DNA of 64,000 bases from contig NZ_JAJFUC010000037.1 of NCBI RefSeq assembly GCF_021372645.1, positions 1 through 64,000 on the forward strand, written 5' to 3'. The translations under genes were made by a program, and so were the position numbers. The notes beneath the pieces are model-generated. The model saw only the letters and a list, made by a program, of their open reading frames with translations, was not told where the DNA came from and searched no databases. Below, piece by piece: positions 33,849-43,496 of this stretch (position 1 is the first letter of the stretch; each line of letters starts with the position of its first letter). This stretch comes from Clostridium sp. (GTDB taxonomy: Bacteria > Bacillota > Clostridia > Clostridiales > Clostridiaceae).

Positions 33849-34709
33849 CTATGAAAATAAATTAAACCATCTCTTAAATAATCCTTTTGCTCCATTTAAT
33901 GAGTTCATTTCTTGACCCATAAGTTTCATCGCGATATTTTCTATATCTTTAGCTGCATCACAATTAGGATACAACACAACAAAAGGTTTTTGCTGTCTTA
34001 CACTTTGTACTAATTTCTTATCATCTAGTATGCATCCCAAATATTCAATATTAATTTTCAAGAATTTACTAACTGCTATATTAAACCGATTATAAGTGTC
34101 TTCTCCTTCTTCTCTAGTAAATGCTTTATTTACTATTACTTTTGCGCTAGTTTTAAGTTTATAATGATCTATAGCCTTTATTAAACTATATCCATCTGTA
34201 AGGGAAGTCGGTTCAGGCGTAGTTATAAGGATTAATTCTTCGGATGCTGCTATAAATGATAAAACATCTTTATTAACCCCCGCTCCTGTATCCATTAGTA
34301 TGTAATCATACTCATCTAATGTATCCAATTTTTCTAAAAATATTTTTTTATCGTTTTCTTCTAAGTCTTGAGCCTTACTCAATGCAGATCCTGCTGGAAT
34401 TAAACTTACTCCATTAGTTCCTTCTACAATTATATCTTTTATTCCCAAATCAGTAAATATTATATCAAATATATTATTTTTAGGATAAATACCCATTAAA
34501 ACATCATCATTTCCCATACCTAAATCTGCATCAAAAATCAAAACCCTTTTACCCTTATTTTGAAGAACTATAGCTAAATTAACAACAAAATTACTTTTTC
34601 CAACGCCACCTTTTCCTGATGTTACTGTTATAAATTTAGTAGATGTTTTTTTATTTTTCTGATCTTCACTATTTATCAATTTTCGTAACGATTCTGCTTG
34701 ATCTAGCAT
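33849..34709 (-). CDS. flhG: Flagellar number regulator FlhG (YlxH), MinD-like ATPase
   Basis: FlhG is a ParA/MinD-type ATPase that with FlhF controls the place and number of flagella. The 286-residue protein has the deviant Walker A TVTSGKGGVGKSNFVVNLA, the switch ILMDTGAGVNKD and the region RVLIFDADLGMGNDDVLMG. An N-terminal DQAESLRKLI segment resembles the motif that stimulates the FlhF GTPase. It overlaps the end of flhF by 7 bp, consistent with translational coupling. Confidence 0.95.
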   Translation of the reverse strand: MLDQAESLRKLINSEDQKNKKTSTKFITVTSGKGGVGKSNFVVNLAIVLQNKGKRVLIFDADLGMGNDDVLMGIYPKNNIFDIIFTDLGIKDIIVEGTNGVSLIPAGSALSKAQDLEENDKKIFLEKLDTLDEYDYILMDTGAGVNKDVLSFIAASEELILITTPEPTSLTDGYSLIKAIDHYKLKTSAKVIVNKAFTREEGEDTYNRFNIAVSKFLKINIEYLGCILDDKKLVQSVRQQKPFVVLYPNCDAAKDIENIAMKLMGQEMNSLNGAKGLFKRWFNLFS

Positions 34710-35968
34710 AGAATTTCCTCCCCTAGAATGAAACTTGTAATTTCTTCTTTTGTAGGCACCTTTATATCATCGGGTACATTTTGTCCTATAGTTATAAAAT
34801 TAACTGGTTTATTAGCAATCTTAGCTATATTATACAAAGATCCATATACAGTAGTTTCATCAAGTTTTGTAATAATAATATTATCATATTTAAGTTCTGC
34901 ATAACCTTTTAGTATACTCTTTATATCACTATTTTTTGTAGTTGCACTTATTACCATATTTACATGATCAGGATTTGCTTTTTGAACAAAAGCTCTAAGC
35001 TCTGAGATTTGCATTGCATTTTTACTACTTCTTCCTGTAGTATCTATAAGTACAACCTCACATTCCTTCATATTTTCAATAGCTTCTTCCATTTCTTTCA
35101 TAGTGATAACTACTTCAAAAGGAATATTCATTATTTCAGCATAAGTTTTAAGTTGCTCTACAGCTCCAATTCTATATGTGTCTACTGTTATTAATCCAAC
35201 TTTCTTTTTTTCAACAAGAGCAAGTCTTCCTGCAAGTTTTGCTATAGTAGTAGTTTTTCCAACACCAGTTGGTCCTACTAATACAACTCTTCCACTTAAA
35301 CCTTGTCTAGATATCAAAATGTCTTTTTCAAAAACATCTCTTAGGGCTTCTATTTCATCCTTGATTTCATTAGATTCTTCCTTTATTGCTTGTACAATTT
35401 CATTTTGAAATTCTTCATCAATATCTAAATTCTTTAATTTCTCTTTTAAAGAATCAGTTGATTTTTCTTGGTATGGTGTACCCTCTATTACTTTTTTAAA
35501 TAAACTTTTTAATTCACTTACGTCTTTATGTATAGCTTCTATATTGGTATCTTCTAACTTTTTATCTTCTTTCTCTATATTAACTTTAGAAACCCCTTTT
35601 TCTATATTAGAATTATGTTCAAATATTCTACTATTTAATGTTTCAGGCTTTTCAGTTTCTTTAAATTTTACTGATTCCCTTGAAACCAATACTTCATCTT
35701 GCATCAATCTTTTAATGCTTTCTAAAGAATTTTGAAATTCTTCATCTTTTTTTAAATAATTTTTATCTTGATTAAAATTATTTTTTTCTACATTTGATGA
35801 ATTTTCAACTGCTGCTGTAACTTCAATTATTTTTTTTGAAAATAACCCTTTTAACCCTGGACTTCTGACCTTTCTTTGACTTATTATAATAGCATCTTTT
35901 CCCATTTCATATCTAATACGAGTCAAACCTTCATTCATATTTTTCACAAGATATTTTTTAATAACCAT
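34703..35968 (-). CDS. flhF: Signal-recognition-particle-type GTPase FlhF
   Basis: FlhF is the third SRP-family GTPase and marks the site of flagellar assembly. The N-terminal B domain (MVIKKYLVKNMNEGLTRIRYEMGKDAII) is followed by a charged, poorly conserved stretch, then the NG domain: G1 VLVGPTGVGKTTTIAKLA, VDTYRIGAVEQLKTYAEI, G3 IDTTGRS and G4 TKLDET. At 421 residues it is typical. It sits directly after flhA (one base between) and before flhG, the common order. Confidence 0.96.
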   Translation of the reverse strand: MVIKKYLVKNMNEGLTRIRYEMGKDAIIISQRKVRSPGLKGLFSKKIIEVTAAVENSSNVEKNNFNQDKNYLKKDEEFQNSLESIKRLMQDEVLVSRESVKFKETEKPETLNSRIFEHNSNIEKGVSKVNIEKEDKKLEDTNIEAIHKDVSELKSLFKKVIEGTPYQEKSTDSLKEKLKNLDIDEEFQNEIVQAIKEESNEIKDEIEALRDVFEKDILISRQGLSGRVVLVGPTGVGKTTTIAKLAGRLALVEKKKVGLITVDTYRIGAVEQLKTYAEIMNIPFEVVITMKEMEEAIENMKECEVVLIDTTGRSSKNAMQISELRAFVQKANPDHVNMVISATTKNSDIKSILKGYAELKYDNIIITKLDETTVYGSLYNIAKIANKPVNFITIGQNVPDDIKVPTKEEITSFILGEEILC

Positions 35969-38035
35969 CTATATTCTTACGACTCCTTCACTATTAATTT
36001 GAACATCATTTGGCACTTCATTTAAAGAAATCACCATAATATGAGAAAATACCATTTCTATTAATTTTCTAAATACAGGTCTTATATTTGGAGAAACCAA
36101 TATAATTGGTTGATTATTGTAAAAATAAACTGATTCCACAGTGTTTTTTATACCATTAAGTATCTTTGTAGTTATATCTGGATTTACTGTTGGAAAAGAA
36201 CCTTGAACAGATTTTTGGGTATTATTCGCAATCATTTCTTCTATGTTAGGGTCCAAAGTTACTACTGTAATTGTCCTATTCTCATTAACTATTTGATTGC
36301 AAATAGTTCTAGCTAATGAAAATCTGACATATTCAGTTAAAGTTTCTAAATCTCTAGTATTTTTAGAATTATCAGCTAAAGATTCCATTATAGTTACAAT
36401 ATCTTTGATTGGTACTTTTTCTTTCAGTAAATTTTGTAATACCTTTTGAAGCTCACCAATTGATAGCAAATCTGGTATAAGTTCCTCAACAACTGCACTA
36501 TATTTTTCTTTTGCATTTTCAACAATAAGTTTAACTTCTTGTCTTCCCAGCAATTCATAAGAATGGTTTTTTATAGTTTCAGTTAAGTGAGTTACCATAA
36601 CTGTTGTTGGGTCAACTACTGTTAAGCCCTTAATTTCTGCTTCTTCTCTTTGATCCTTATTTATCCAAACTGCTGGAAGACCAAAGGTTGGTTCAATTGT
36701 CTTTATACCTGGTATATCTGAGTTTTCTCCAGTTGGATCCATACAAAGTAACATACTTGGCATTAATTCTGAAGAAACAACCATTGTACCTCTAATTTTT
36801 ATTATGTATTCATTAGTCCTAAGTTGTAGATTATCCCTAATTCTTATAGGCTGAACCACAATTCCCATTTCTATAGCACACTGCCTTCTAACAGATGCAA
36901 TTCTTTGAAGTAAATCTCCTCCTGATGCTTCATCTGCAAGAGGTATAAGACCATACCCTATTTCAACTTCCATTGATTCTACAGAAATTAAATTCATAAC
37001 ATTTTCTGGTTCTTTACGTTCTGATTGAATGATTTCCTCTTCTTCTGATACAATTTCTCTTGCTTCTTTAACTGCTGCCTCTTTATAAAGTAAATAAGTT
37101 AATCCTCCCGTAGCTATAGAAGCTGTAAAAAACGGAACTTTAGGCATACCGGGCACAAGTCCCAAAAATAACATTAACCCACTTGCAATTCCTGTAGCAA
37201 CTGGAAAAGCTGTTAATTGTGTTGATAAAGTATCTCCAAAATTATCTGAACTGCCTGAACGTGTAACTAAAATACCTGATGCTGTTGATATAAGTAGTGC
37301 TGGAACTTGACTTACAAGACCATCACCAACAGTTAAAATAACATAAGTTTGAGCCGCCACTGCTGCACTCATATTTTTTTGAAGTACACCTATTATAACC
37401 CCAGCTACTATATTTATAACTGTAATAATAATACCTGCTATGGCATCACCTTTAACAAATTTAGATGCACCATCCATAGATCCATAAAAATCTGCTTCTG
37501 ATTGAAGGTCTTGTCTTCTCTTTTTAGCTACAGCTTCATCAATCATTCCTGAATTTAAATCTGCATCAATGCTCATTTGTTTACCTGGCATAGCATCAAG
37601 TGTAAATCTAGCTGATACTTCTGCAACTCTTCCAGCACCATTTGTAATAACCATAAATTGTATTACTACTATAATTAAAAATATAACTATACCAACTACA
37701 TAGTTTCCACGTATAACGAACTTACCAAAGGCTGTAATAATAGTTCCCGCATCTGCCTCTGTAAGTATTAATCTTGTTGAAGATATGTTAAGTGCTAATC
37801 TAAATAATGTTGTAACCAGCAACAATGTAGGGAATACTGAAAGTTGTAATACACTAGTTGTAAACATTGTAATCATAATTATAACTATAGAAAGTGTTAT
37901 ATTTAAGGCTAAAAGTAAATCAATTAGTTGTTTAGGCAGCGGTATTATTATCATAAGTACTATGGTAATAACGCCCAATGCCACTATTACATCCAAATTG
38001 TTTTTTATATTTAGCCTTTTATTACCAAATTCCAA
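35969..38035 (-). CDS. flhA: Flagellar export gate protein FlhA
   Basis: FlhA is the major membrane component of the flagellar type III export gate; its cytoplasmic ring docks chaperone-substrate complexes. The 688-residue protein has about eight membrane segments in the first half, including the signature NGAGRVAEVSARFTLDAMPG and GKQMSIDADLNSG. A cytoplasmic domain of about 350 residues follows. It ends ...NEVPNDVQINSEGVVRI. It lies between fliR-flhB and flhF. Confidence 0.98.
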   Translation of the reverse strand: MEFGNKRLNIKNNLDVIVALGVITIVLMIIIPLPKQLIDLLLALNITLSIVIIMITMFTTSVLQLSVFPTLLLVTTLFRLALNISSTRLILTEADAGTIITAFGKFVIRGNYVVGIVIFLIIVVIQFMVITNGAGRVAEVSARFTLDAMPGKQMSIDADLNSGMIDEAVAKKRRQDLQSEADFYGSMDGASKFVKGDAIAGIIITVINIVAGVIIGVLQKNMSAAVAAQTYVILTVGDGLVSQVPALLISTASGILVTRSGSSDNFGDTLSTQLTAFPVATGIASGLMLFLGLVPGMPKVPFFTASIATGGLTYLLYKEAAVKEAREIVSEEEEIIQSERKEPENVMNLISVESMEVEIGYGLIPLADEASGGDLLQRIASVRRQCAIEMGIVVQPIRIRDNLQLRTNEYIIKIRGTMVVSSELMPSMLLCMDPTGENSDIPGIKTIEPTFGLPAVWINKDQREEAEIKGLTVVDPTTVMVTHLTETIKNHSYELLGRQEVKLIVENAKEKYSAVVEELIPDLLSIGELQKVLQNLLKEKVPIKDIVTIMESLADNSKNTRDLETLTEYVRFSLARTICNQIVNENRTITVVTLDPNIEEMIANNTQKSVQGSFPTVNPDITTKILNGIKNTVESVYFYNNQPIILVSPNIRPVFRKLIEMVFSHIMVISLNEVPNDVQINSEGVVRI

Positions 38036-38048
38036 ACTTTAAACCTCC

Positions 38049-39887
38049 TTATTTTTTAAGTTTAATTACCACTGCTAAAATTTCTGCAACACCTTGATAT
38101 AAATCTTGTGGTATATCATCATCTATTTCTACCCTATCATACATCATTCTTGCAAATGGTTTATTTTCAATAACTGGAACTTCATGTTTCTTTGCCATAC
38201 TCTTTATATTAAGTGCAACATAATCTGCTCCTTTAGCTACAACTTTGGGAGCCTCCATATTCCCATCTTCTTCATATTTTAAAGCAATAGCCAAGTGAGT
38301 AGGGTTTGTTATTACAACTGTAGCATCTGCAACAGATGACATCATTCTTTTCATACCCATTTCCCTTTGCCTTTGCTTAATTTGCCCTTTTACTTTTGGG
38401 TCTCCTTCTGATTGTTTATATTCATCCTTAATTTCCTGCTTTGTCATCTTCATATCTTTACTATGCATTCTAACTTGAAGAAAATAATCAATAGCTGCAA
38501 CAATAACAAGAACTAAACATATTTGTTTAAAAATACCCACTACTAAATTTTTAACTTCATCTCCCAATGAAGGTAAGTATAAATTTGAAATACCTAATAT
38601 ACTTTGATAATTTTTTGCTATATAATTATACGCTAAAATTGATATTATAGTTATTATTATCATATTTTTTCCCAAATCCACTAAACTTCTTTTGGACATA
38701 ATATTTTTCATTCCTGATATTGGATTCAATTTTCCAAAGGAAGGTTTTAAAGGTTCTCCTGTAAATAAAAAACCTGTTTGAAGCAAACTTGCAATAATTC
38801 CACCGATCATTATAGGTAATGCAAAAGGTAAAAGCAGAGCTGCTATTTTTAAAATAACAGTAATCACGATATTAGAAAGTGTTCCTTTATCAAAATTTTC
38901 TAACATAGGAAGTTTCAAAAAATAAATGATTACATCTTTAAATCCAGATGTTAACATTCCCCATAAAGAAGAAATAAGCATTGTACAAATAAGCATTGTA
39001 ATTGCAACTGATACATCTTTACTTCTAGCTAATTGACCTTTATTTCTAGAATCTGATTTTTTCTTTGGAGTTGCTTCTTCTGTTTTATCATCACTTGCAA
39101 AAATTAATGCTAATGGAACTGCTGGTACTAAATTAACTATTTCCCGGAAAATATTCGGTAAATTATATATAGCTGTACCTACTAATTTAAGCATTAGTGG
39201 TAATAATATAATAAATGTTACAAAACCAAGCATATTTTTAATAGGCATACCAAAAATCATAATTGGTATTGTTGGTACTGTTCTTGAAATTAATCCCAAG
39301 CATACGTCTGTTATAACAATTATCAATACCAAAGGTATTGCTATTTTCACACCTAATGTAAAGTAACTAAAAATAGTTTGCATAACTCCCATCAATGTTT
39401 CTTGATAAACTATTGTTTTGCCAATTGGTACTATTTTTGTACTTTCAACTAGCATCTTAATAACTACATGGTGTCCATCAACTATAAAAAAGAAAGCTAG
39501 AGAAATAAAATATGAAAAATTCCCAAGTAAAGTTGATGTAGTATGGCTTGTTGGATCTAATATAGATACCATTGAAAAGCCTGCATGAATATCCATCCAT
39601 GCTCCTGCTAGTTTTACTGCTTGAAAAACTAAATTGGTTATGTAACCTAGTATTAACCCAGTCATTATTTCACTTATTGCATAAAATACTAAAATATAGC
39701 CATTGTTTATAGCATTTACTGTGGAATGATCTATTCCAGATATAATTCCAAATGAAAGTATAAGTGAGAAAACACCTTGAAAAACTTGAGGTGTTCCAGT
39801 TGGAAAAAATATTTCAACAGCTATAAAATATGAAGTTATTCTTAAAAAAATCAAAAACAATGCAAGGAAGTAGACTGCATCTATCAC
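38049..39887 (-). CDS. fliR-flhB: FliR-FlhB fusion, flagellar export gate and specificity switch
   Basis: One 612-residue frame carries FliR (about 1-262, with MDIHAGFSMVSILDP) joined to FlhB (from about 265, DDKTEEATPKKKSDSRNKGQ). FlhB keeps its autocleavage site NPTH (Asn528) in VVITNPTHLAIALKY, needed to switch from rod/hook to filament export. FliR and FlhB touch in the assembled gate. The same fusion is known in other Clostridium species, and engineered fusions work in Salmonella. There is no stop or frameshift at the junction. It follows fliQ by 14 bp. Confidence 0.96.
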   Translation of the reverse strand: MIDAVYFLALFLIFLRITSYFIAVEIFFPTGTPQVFQGVFSLILSFGIISGIDHSTVNAINNGYILVFYAISEIMTGLILGYITNLVFQAVKLAGAWMDIHAGFSMVSILDPTSHTTSTLLGNFSYFISLAFFFIVDGHHVVIKMLVESTKIVPIGKTIVYQETLMGVMQTIFSYFTLGVKIAIPLVLIIVITDVCLGLISRTVPTIPIMIFGMPIKNMLGFVTFIILLPLMLKLVGTAIYNLPNIFREIVNLVPAVPLALIFASDDKTEEATPKKKSDSRNKGQLARSKDVSVAITMLICTMLISSLWGMLTSGFKDVIIYFLKLPMLENFDKGTLSNIVITVILKIAALLLPFALPIMIGGIIASLLQTGFLFTGEPLKPSFGKLNPISGMKNIMSKRSLVDLGKNMIIITIISILAYNYIAKNYQSILGISNLYLPSLGDEVKNLVVGIFKQICLVLVIVAAIDYFLQVRMHSKDMKMTKQEIKDEYKQSEGDPKVKGQIKQRQREMGMKRMMSSVADATVVITNPTHLAIALKYEEDGNMEAPKVVAKGADYVALNIKSMAKKHEVPVIENKPFARMMYDRVEIDDDIPQDLYQGVAEILAVVIKLKK

Positions 39888-39901
39888 AGTGGCTTACCTC
39901 C

Positions 39902-40171
39902 TTATGTGGTAATCTTTGAAATTAAATCAAAGATTCTAGTAGTAAAAGACATAATTGTTTCAAGCATCCAGCTACCTAAAAATATTCCAACAACAGCTGT
40001 TGCTATTAATTTAGGGACAAAAGTTAATGTTTGTTCTTGTATTTGAGTAGTTGCTTGTAAAATACTTATAATTAATCCTAGTACAAGAACTATTATTAAT
40101 ATAGGTGCCGATACTTTTGCTGCTGTTATTATTGTATCTTTAACTACTGCATTAAGCATTGTTTGTGTCAT
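39902..40171 (-). CDS. fliQ: Flagellar export gate protein FliQ
   Basis: FliQ is a small subunit of the FliPQR export gate. The 89-residue protein has two membrane hairpin helices (IITAAKVSAPILIIVLVLGLII and LIATAVVGIFLGSWMLETI) joined by ATTQIQEQTLTFVPK, the family signature. It lies 11 bp after fliP. Confidence 0.97.
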   Translation of the reverse strand: MTQTMLNAVVKDTIITAAKVSAPILIIVLVLGLIISILQATTQIQEQTLTFVPKLIATAVVGIFLGSWMLETIMSFTTRIFDLISKITT

Positions 40172-40182
40172 AACATCTCACC

Positions 40183-40962
40183 TCACATAAAACTCTGTAC
40201 TAAAGATTTTGTCAATAGATACCATCCATCAACCATTACAAATACTATTAACTTAAATGGAAGAGATACCATTGTAGGTGGCAACATAAACATACCCATG
40301 GCCATTAAAACACTAGATATCACCATATCTATCACAAGAAATGGCAAATATATTAAAAATCCTATTTGAAATGCTGTTTTTAATTCACTTATCGCAAAAG
40401 CAGGAATTAATGTAGTAAATGAAACATTTTCTTTTGTTAAATTCGTTTTATCAACTCCACTAATTTCAATAAATAATTCTAAATCCTTTTCTCTTGTTTG
40501 TTTTAACATAAATGATTTTAATGGCTTTGAAGATTCTTCAAATGCTTGTTCCTGAGTTATTTTATTTTCTAAATATGGTTGAATTCCATTAGTATTAATT
40601 TCATAATAAACAGGCGACATAATAAACAGAGTTAAGAATATAGCAAGACCTGTCAAAATTTGATTTGGAACTGCCTGTTGTACTCCCATTGCACTTTTAA
40701 GGAATGAAAAAACAACTATAATTCTAGTGAAAGATGTCATCATTATTACTATAGATGGTAATAATGATATAATTGTAAAAAATATTAATATTTTAATGCT
40801 TGATACATAATCTTGTGGTGTACCACTTTTATCTCCAAGTGATATATTAAGTTGAGGTAAATCTGTACTACTTGGAGCAGCATATGCATTTATAGTGCAA
40901 AACATCATGATTCCAAGAGCCATCATGAGAGTAAATATAACTCTTTTTTTATTATTTTTCAT
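40183..40962 (-). CDS. fliP: Flagellar export gate protein FliP
   Basis: FliP forms the core ring of the export gate. The 259-residue protein has a cleavable signal peptide (VIFTLMMALGIMMFCTINAYAAP), then the signature MMTSFTRIIVVFSFLKSAMG, and the late pair MVISSVLMAMGMFMLPPTMVSLPFKLIVFVMVDGW in outline. It overlaps the end of fliO by 11 bp. Confidence 0.98.
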   Translation of the reverse strand: MKNNKKRVIFTLMMALGIMMFCTINAYAAPSSTDLPQLNISLGDKSGTPQDYVSSIKILIFFTIISLLPSIVIMMTSFTRIIVVFSFLKSAMGVQQAVPNQILTGLAIFLTLFIMSPVYYEINTNGIQPYLENKITQEQAFEESSKPLKSFMLKQTREKDLELFIEISGVDKTNLTKENVSFTTLIPAFAISELKTAFQIGFLIYLPFLVIDMVISSVLMAMGMFMLPPTMVSLPFKLIVFVMVDGWYLLTKSLVQSFM

Positions 40963-41350
40963 GTTTCTCTTCCTTTGATTTTATATTCTTTACTATCTTA
41001 GAAAAACTATTTTTTAATTTCAATATTAGTTTATTATAATTCTCATTTATCTCTTGAGCTACTTTTTTCTTATCTTCTTCAACAATATTAATTTCTTCTT
41101 CAGATAGTTCTGATAATTTTTCCATATGTCCTGCAGTGCTAGTCATAACATACCCTTTTTGTCCAATTTTAACTATTAATATAGTATTTTCTTTTGTTAC
41201 TTGTACTCTCTCAATAACCTTAACATATTTATTATTATTAATTGCACTCAGTTTTGTACCCATTAATTTAAAGCTTAAAAACATTAATCCGAGTGTTACT
41301 CCTAAAGCTAAAATAAGCTTTGCTATCATTCCTAATAATTCAAAATTCAT
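40952..41350 (-). CDS. fliO: FliO/FliZ-like flagellar membrane protein
   Basis: FliO is an accessory protein that helps FliP assemble. The 132-residue protein has one membrane helix near the N-terminus (LGMIAKLILALGVTLGLMFLSFKLMG), then a short beta-rich domain (VKVIERVQVTKENTILIVKIGQKGYVMT), which is the recognisable FliO/YscV-like part, and a Lys-rich coil. Sequence conservation in this family is low. Position between fliL and fliP supports the call. Confidence 0.85.
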   Translation of the reverse strand: MNFELLGMIAKLILALGVTLGLMFLSFKLMGTKLSAINNNKYVKVIERVQVTKENTILIVKIGQKGYVMTSTAGHMEKLSELSEEEINIVEEDKKKVAQEINENYNKLILKLKNSFSKIVKNIKSKEEKHEK

Positions 41351-41359
41351 TTTTTCACC

Positions 41360-41845
41360 CTACTGAACTATCATACTTTTAAATCTTATATCTGTAATCT
41401 TCCCTTTTGTTAAGTCCTTATTAATAGCATCCATCAGTTGTTTTTTCATAGCTTCTTTATTTTCTACATTATTTATATATTCAGCTTTTTGACTTTTTAA
41501 ATAGAATATAATATCATCTCTTACAACTACTTGATTAGCTGTTAATTCTTCAGTTAGCTTTGTTTTTGTCTTATCATAACCTAAAGATATTTCCCCTTTA
41601 AAATATCTTTTTCCACCTTCATCAGCTAAATTAACTGTAAATTCTGCCAAATCCACATATGTGTTTTCTACAACAACCTCTTGGGCTTCTATTGTTTTAC
41701 TAGTTTTCATATATAAATATACTCCCCCAAAAGTCGCTGCTCCTAAAACTATCAACCCTAAAATAAATAATATTACCATAACTCCTTTATTACTTTTACC
41801 AGTGTTTTCACCCTTTTCTTTTTCTTTGCCTTTTCCAAAAGCCAT
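41360..41845 (-). CDS. fliL: Flagellar basal-body-associated protein FliL
   Basis: FliL is a single-pass membrane protein that surrounds and stabilises the stator units. After a Lys-rich start it has a membrane helix (VMVILFILGLIVLGAATFGGVYLYM) and a periplasmic-type domain with VDLAEFTVNLADEGGKRYFKG. The start is the ATG at 41845 with AAGGAG upstream; a GTG at 41854 lies in that site. In many clostridia motA and motB precede fliL. Here flbD does, with no stator genes between. Confidence 0.93.
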   Translation of the reverse strand: MAFGKGKEKEKGENTGKSNKGVMVILFILGLIVLGAATFGGVYLYMKTSKTIEAQEVVVENTYVDLAEFTVNLADEGGKRYFKGEISLGYDKTKTKLTEELTANQVVVRDDIIFYLKSQKAEYINNVENKEAMKKQLMDAINKDLTKGKITDIRFKSMIVQ

Positions 41846-41887
41846 TATTATCACTCCTTACTATTGCAACAATTAAAATGTTAATTT

Positions 41888-42079
41888 TTATATTTTGCAC
41901 TTAAATATCTTATTTTTGTACTTTATAACTGCACTTATTACTTCTTCTACACTTTCTAGGACTATATATTTTTTCCCATTTGTCAATGTTATTATTGTTT
42001 CAGGTACCTCTTCTATTTTTTCAATATGATCATCATTAAGTATGAATTTCTCGTGGTTCATTCCTGTTACGTCTATCAT
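41888..42079 (-). CDS. flbD: FlbD family flagellar protein
   Basis: The 63-residue protein has the FlbD pattern: INV(T)GMNHEKFILNDDHIEKIEE, TIITLTNGKKYIVLESVEEVI. FlbD proteins are short, lie after flgE in Gram-positive flagellar operons and have no settled function. It has a ribosome site GGGGTG. The gap 42080-42321 holds degenerate TTCACAATA-type repeats and a hairpin at 42257-42285. Confidence 0.9.
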   Translation of the reverse strand: MIDVTGMNHEKFILNDDHIEKIEEVPETIITLTNGKKYIVLESVEEVISAVIKYKNKIFKCKI

Positions 42080-42256
42080 AAATTTTCACCCCTTATTTTT
42101 TCTAATTCATCAATGTACAATTCACAATACACACTTTTCAATTGTCCATTATATTTTGGTCACTAAAAATTCTATAATTTCTATACATTAAAATAATTCA
42201 ATAATGAATTTTATTATGTGTATTCTGCATTATGCATTGTAATTTAATAAATATTT

Positions 42257-42285
42257 GCAAGTTGAGAAATCTATACTCAACTTGC
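42257..42285. terminator. Hairpin between flgE and flbD
   Basis: Perfect 10-bp arms GCAAGTTGAG (42257-42266) and CTCAACTTGC (42276-42285) surround a 9-nt loop. The T-run on the minus strand is poor (AAATATTTATT). It may attenuate or protect an mRNA end rather than stop the operon. Confidence 0.5.
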
Positions 42286-42321
42286 TTATTATTATATTAT
42301 ACTATTACTAACTTATAAAAA

Positions 42322-43302
42322 CTATCTCATCAATCCAGTAATAGTTTGAAGAATTTCATCTCCTGTTGTTATCATCTTACCTGCTGCTTGAAAACTTCTA
42401 GTTGCTGTAATCATATCTGTAAATTGTTCTGTTAAATCTACATTTGATCCTTCAAGACAACCTTGAACTAAATCTCCATAACCACCACTATTGTCAGTAG
42501 ATGATCCATATCCAGATTTTACTATAGTAGCTCCTGAATTTGATGACACTTGTAGCAGATTACCTCCAATACCTGTTAAACCTTCTGGATTTTTAAAATT
42601 TGCCATAGCTATTTGACCAAGAACAGTTCTACTACCACTTCCAAGTACAGCTGTAATACGACCGTCTTTTCCTATTTCAAATTTTTTAATTGGATCTTGT
42701 ATAGAACCATTAGTTACTGAATCTGGTATTATTAATGGAATTAACTTTGACTCATCTGCTGTTTGAGTTGTATCATCAGCATTTACATAGGTAGCTGTTG
42801 TTCCAGTGGTAGCCTGTGTAAGTGCTGAACCAACATTGTAACCCATAACTCTATATCCATCTGCTGTTAATAAATTTCCATCTTTGTCCAAAGTTAAATT
42901 TCCATCTCTCGTATATAAAGTTTCTTGCATAGTTCCACCAGTTATTGCATTAGAAGTTAATGCAATATTTCCATCTACAGCTCCTTTTCCAACCATTAAA
43001 TATCCATCCCCATCAACACAAACATCAAGTGATCTTCCTGTTGATAAGGCATTTCCTTGTGACATTACTTTGTTTATACTTGATAATTTTGCTCCAAGTC
43101 CTACTTGTTTAGCATTTGTTCCACCTTTAGTTGATGTAGGTGCACTTGCTTCTCCAGCATTTTGATATAACATATCGCTAAACTCTGCTCTTGAAGACTT
43201 AAATGAGGTAGTACCTACATTGGCTATATTATTACCTATAACGTCTAATTTAGTTTGATTAACTTTCATTCCGCTTATTCCAGAATACATACATCTTAAC
43301 AT
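42322..43302 (-). CDS. flgE: Flagellar hook protein FlgE
   Basis: FlgE builds the hook joining rod and filament. The 326-residue protein starts with the rod/hook motif LRCMYSGISGMKVNQTKLDVIGNNIANVGTTSFKSSRAEFSD in outline. It has DVCVDGDGYLMVGKG and ends with VQGCLEGSNVDLTEQFTDMITATRSFQAAGKMI. It is short for FlgE, with a small variable domain. It lies after the hook-assembly genes flgD and 43497, as usual. Confidence 0.95.
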   Translation of the reverse strand: MLRCMYSGISGMKVNQTKLDVIGNNIANVGTTSFKSSRAEFSDMLYQNAGEASAPTSTKGGTNAKQVGLGAKLSSINKVMSQGNALSTGRSLDVCVDGDGYLMVGKGAVDGNIALTSNAITGGTMQETLYTRDGNLTLDKDGNLLTADGYRVMGYNVGSALTQATTGTTATYVNADDTTQTADESKLIPLIIPDSVTNGSIQDPIKKFEIGKDGRITAVLGSGSRTVLGQIAMANFKNPEGLTGIGGNLLQVSSNSGATIVKSGYGSSTDNSGGYGDLVQGCLEGSNVDLTEQFTDMITATRSFQAAGKMITTGDEILQTITGLMR

Positions 43303-43371
43303 AAACGTTCCTCCAAATCATTTTTTTATTTAACTTGATTCTATCGTTCACCAAGTTGAGGCCCCCGCATA

Positions 43372-43491
43372 TCAGTTAACAATTAACAGTTGCTAATAAA
43401 TGCTTTTAGCATTTATTATTTATATATTTTCTCAAAGCACAAAGTGCTTTGTTCATTAACTGTTCCTTGTTCACTATTAACTGATTTAAGT
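43372..43491. repeat. CAGTTAAC-bounded element with nested mini-palindromes
   Basis: The left end ATCAGTTAACAATTAACAG faces an inverted right end TTAACTGTTCC ... TATTAACTGAT. Inside are AATAAATGCT-ttt-AGCATTTATT (43397-43419) and CAAAGCAC-aaa-GTGCTTTG. It fills the flgE-43497 gap and is about 120 bp, like the element at 48075. Confidence 0.6.
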
Positions 43492-43496
43492 CCAGC

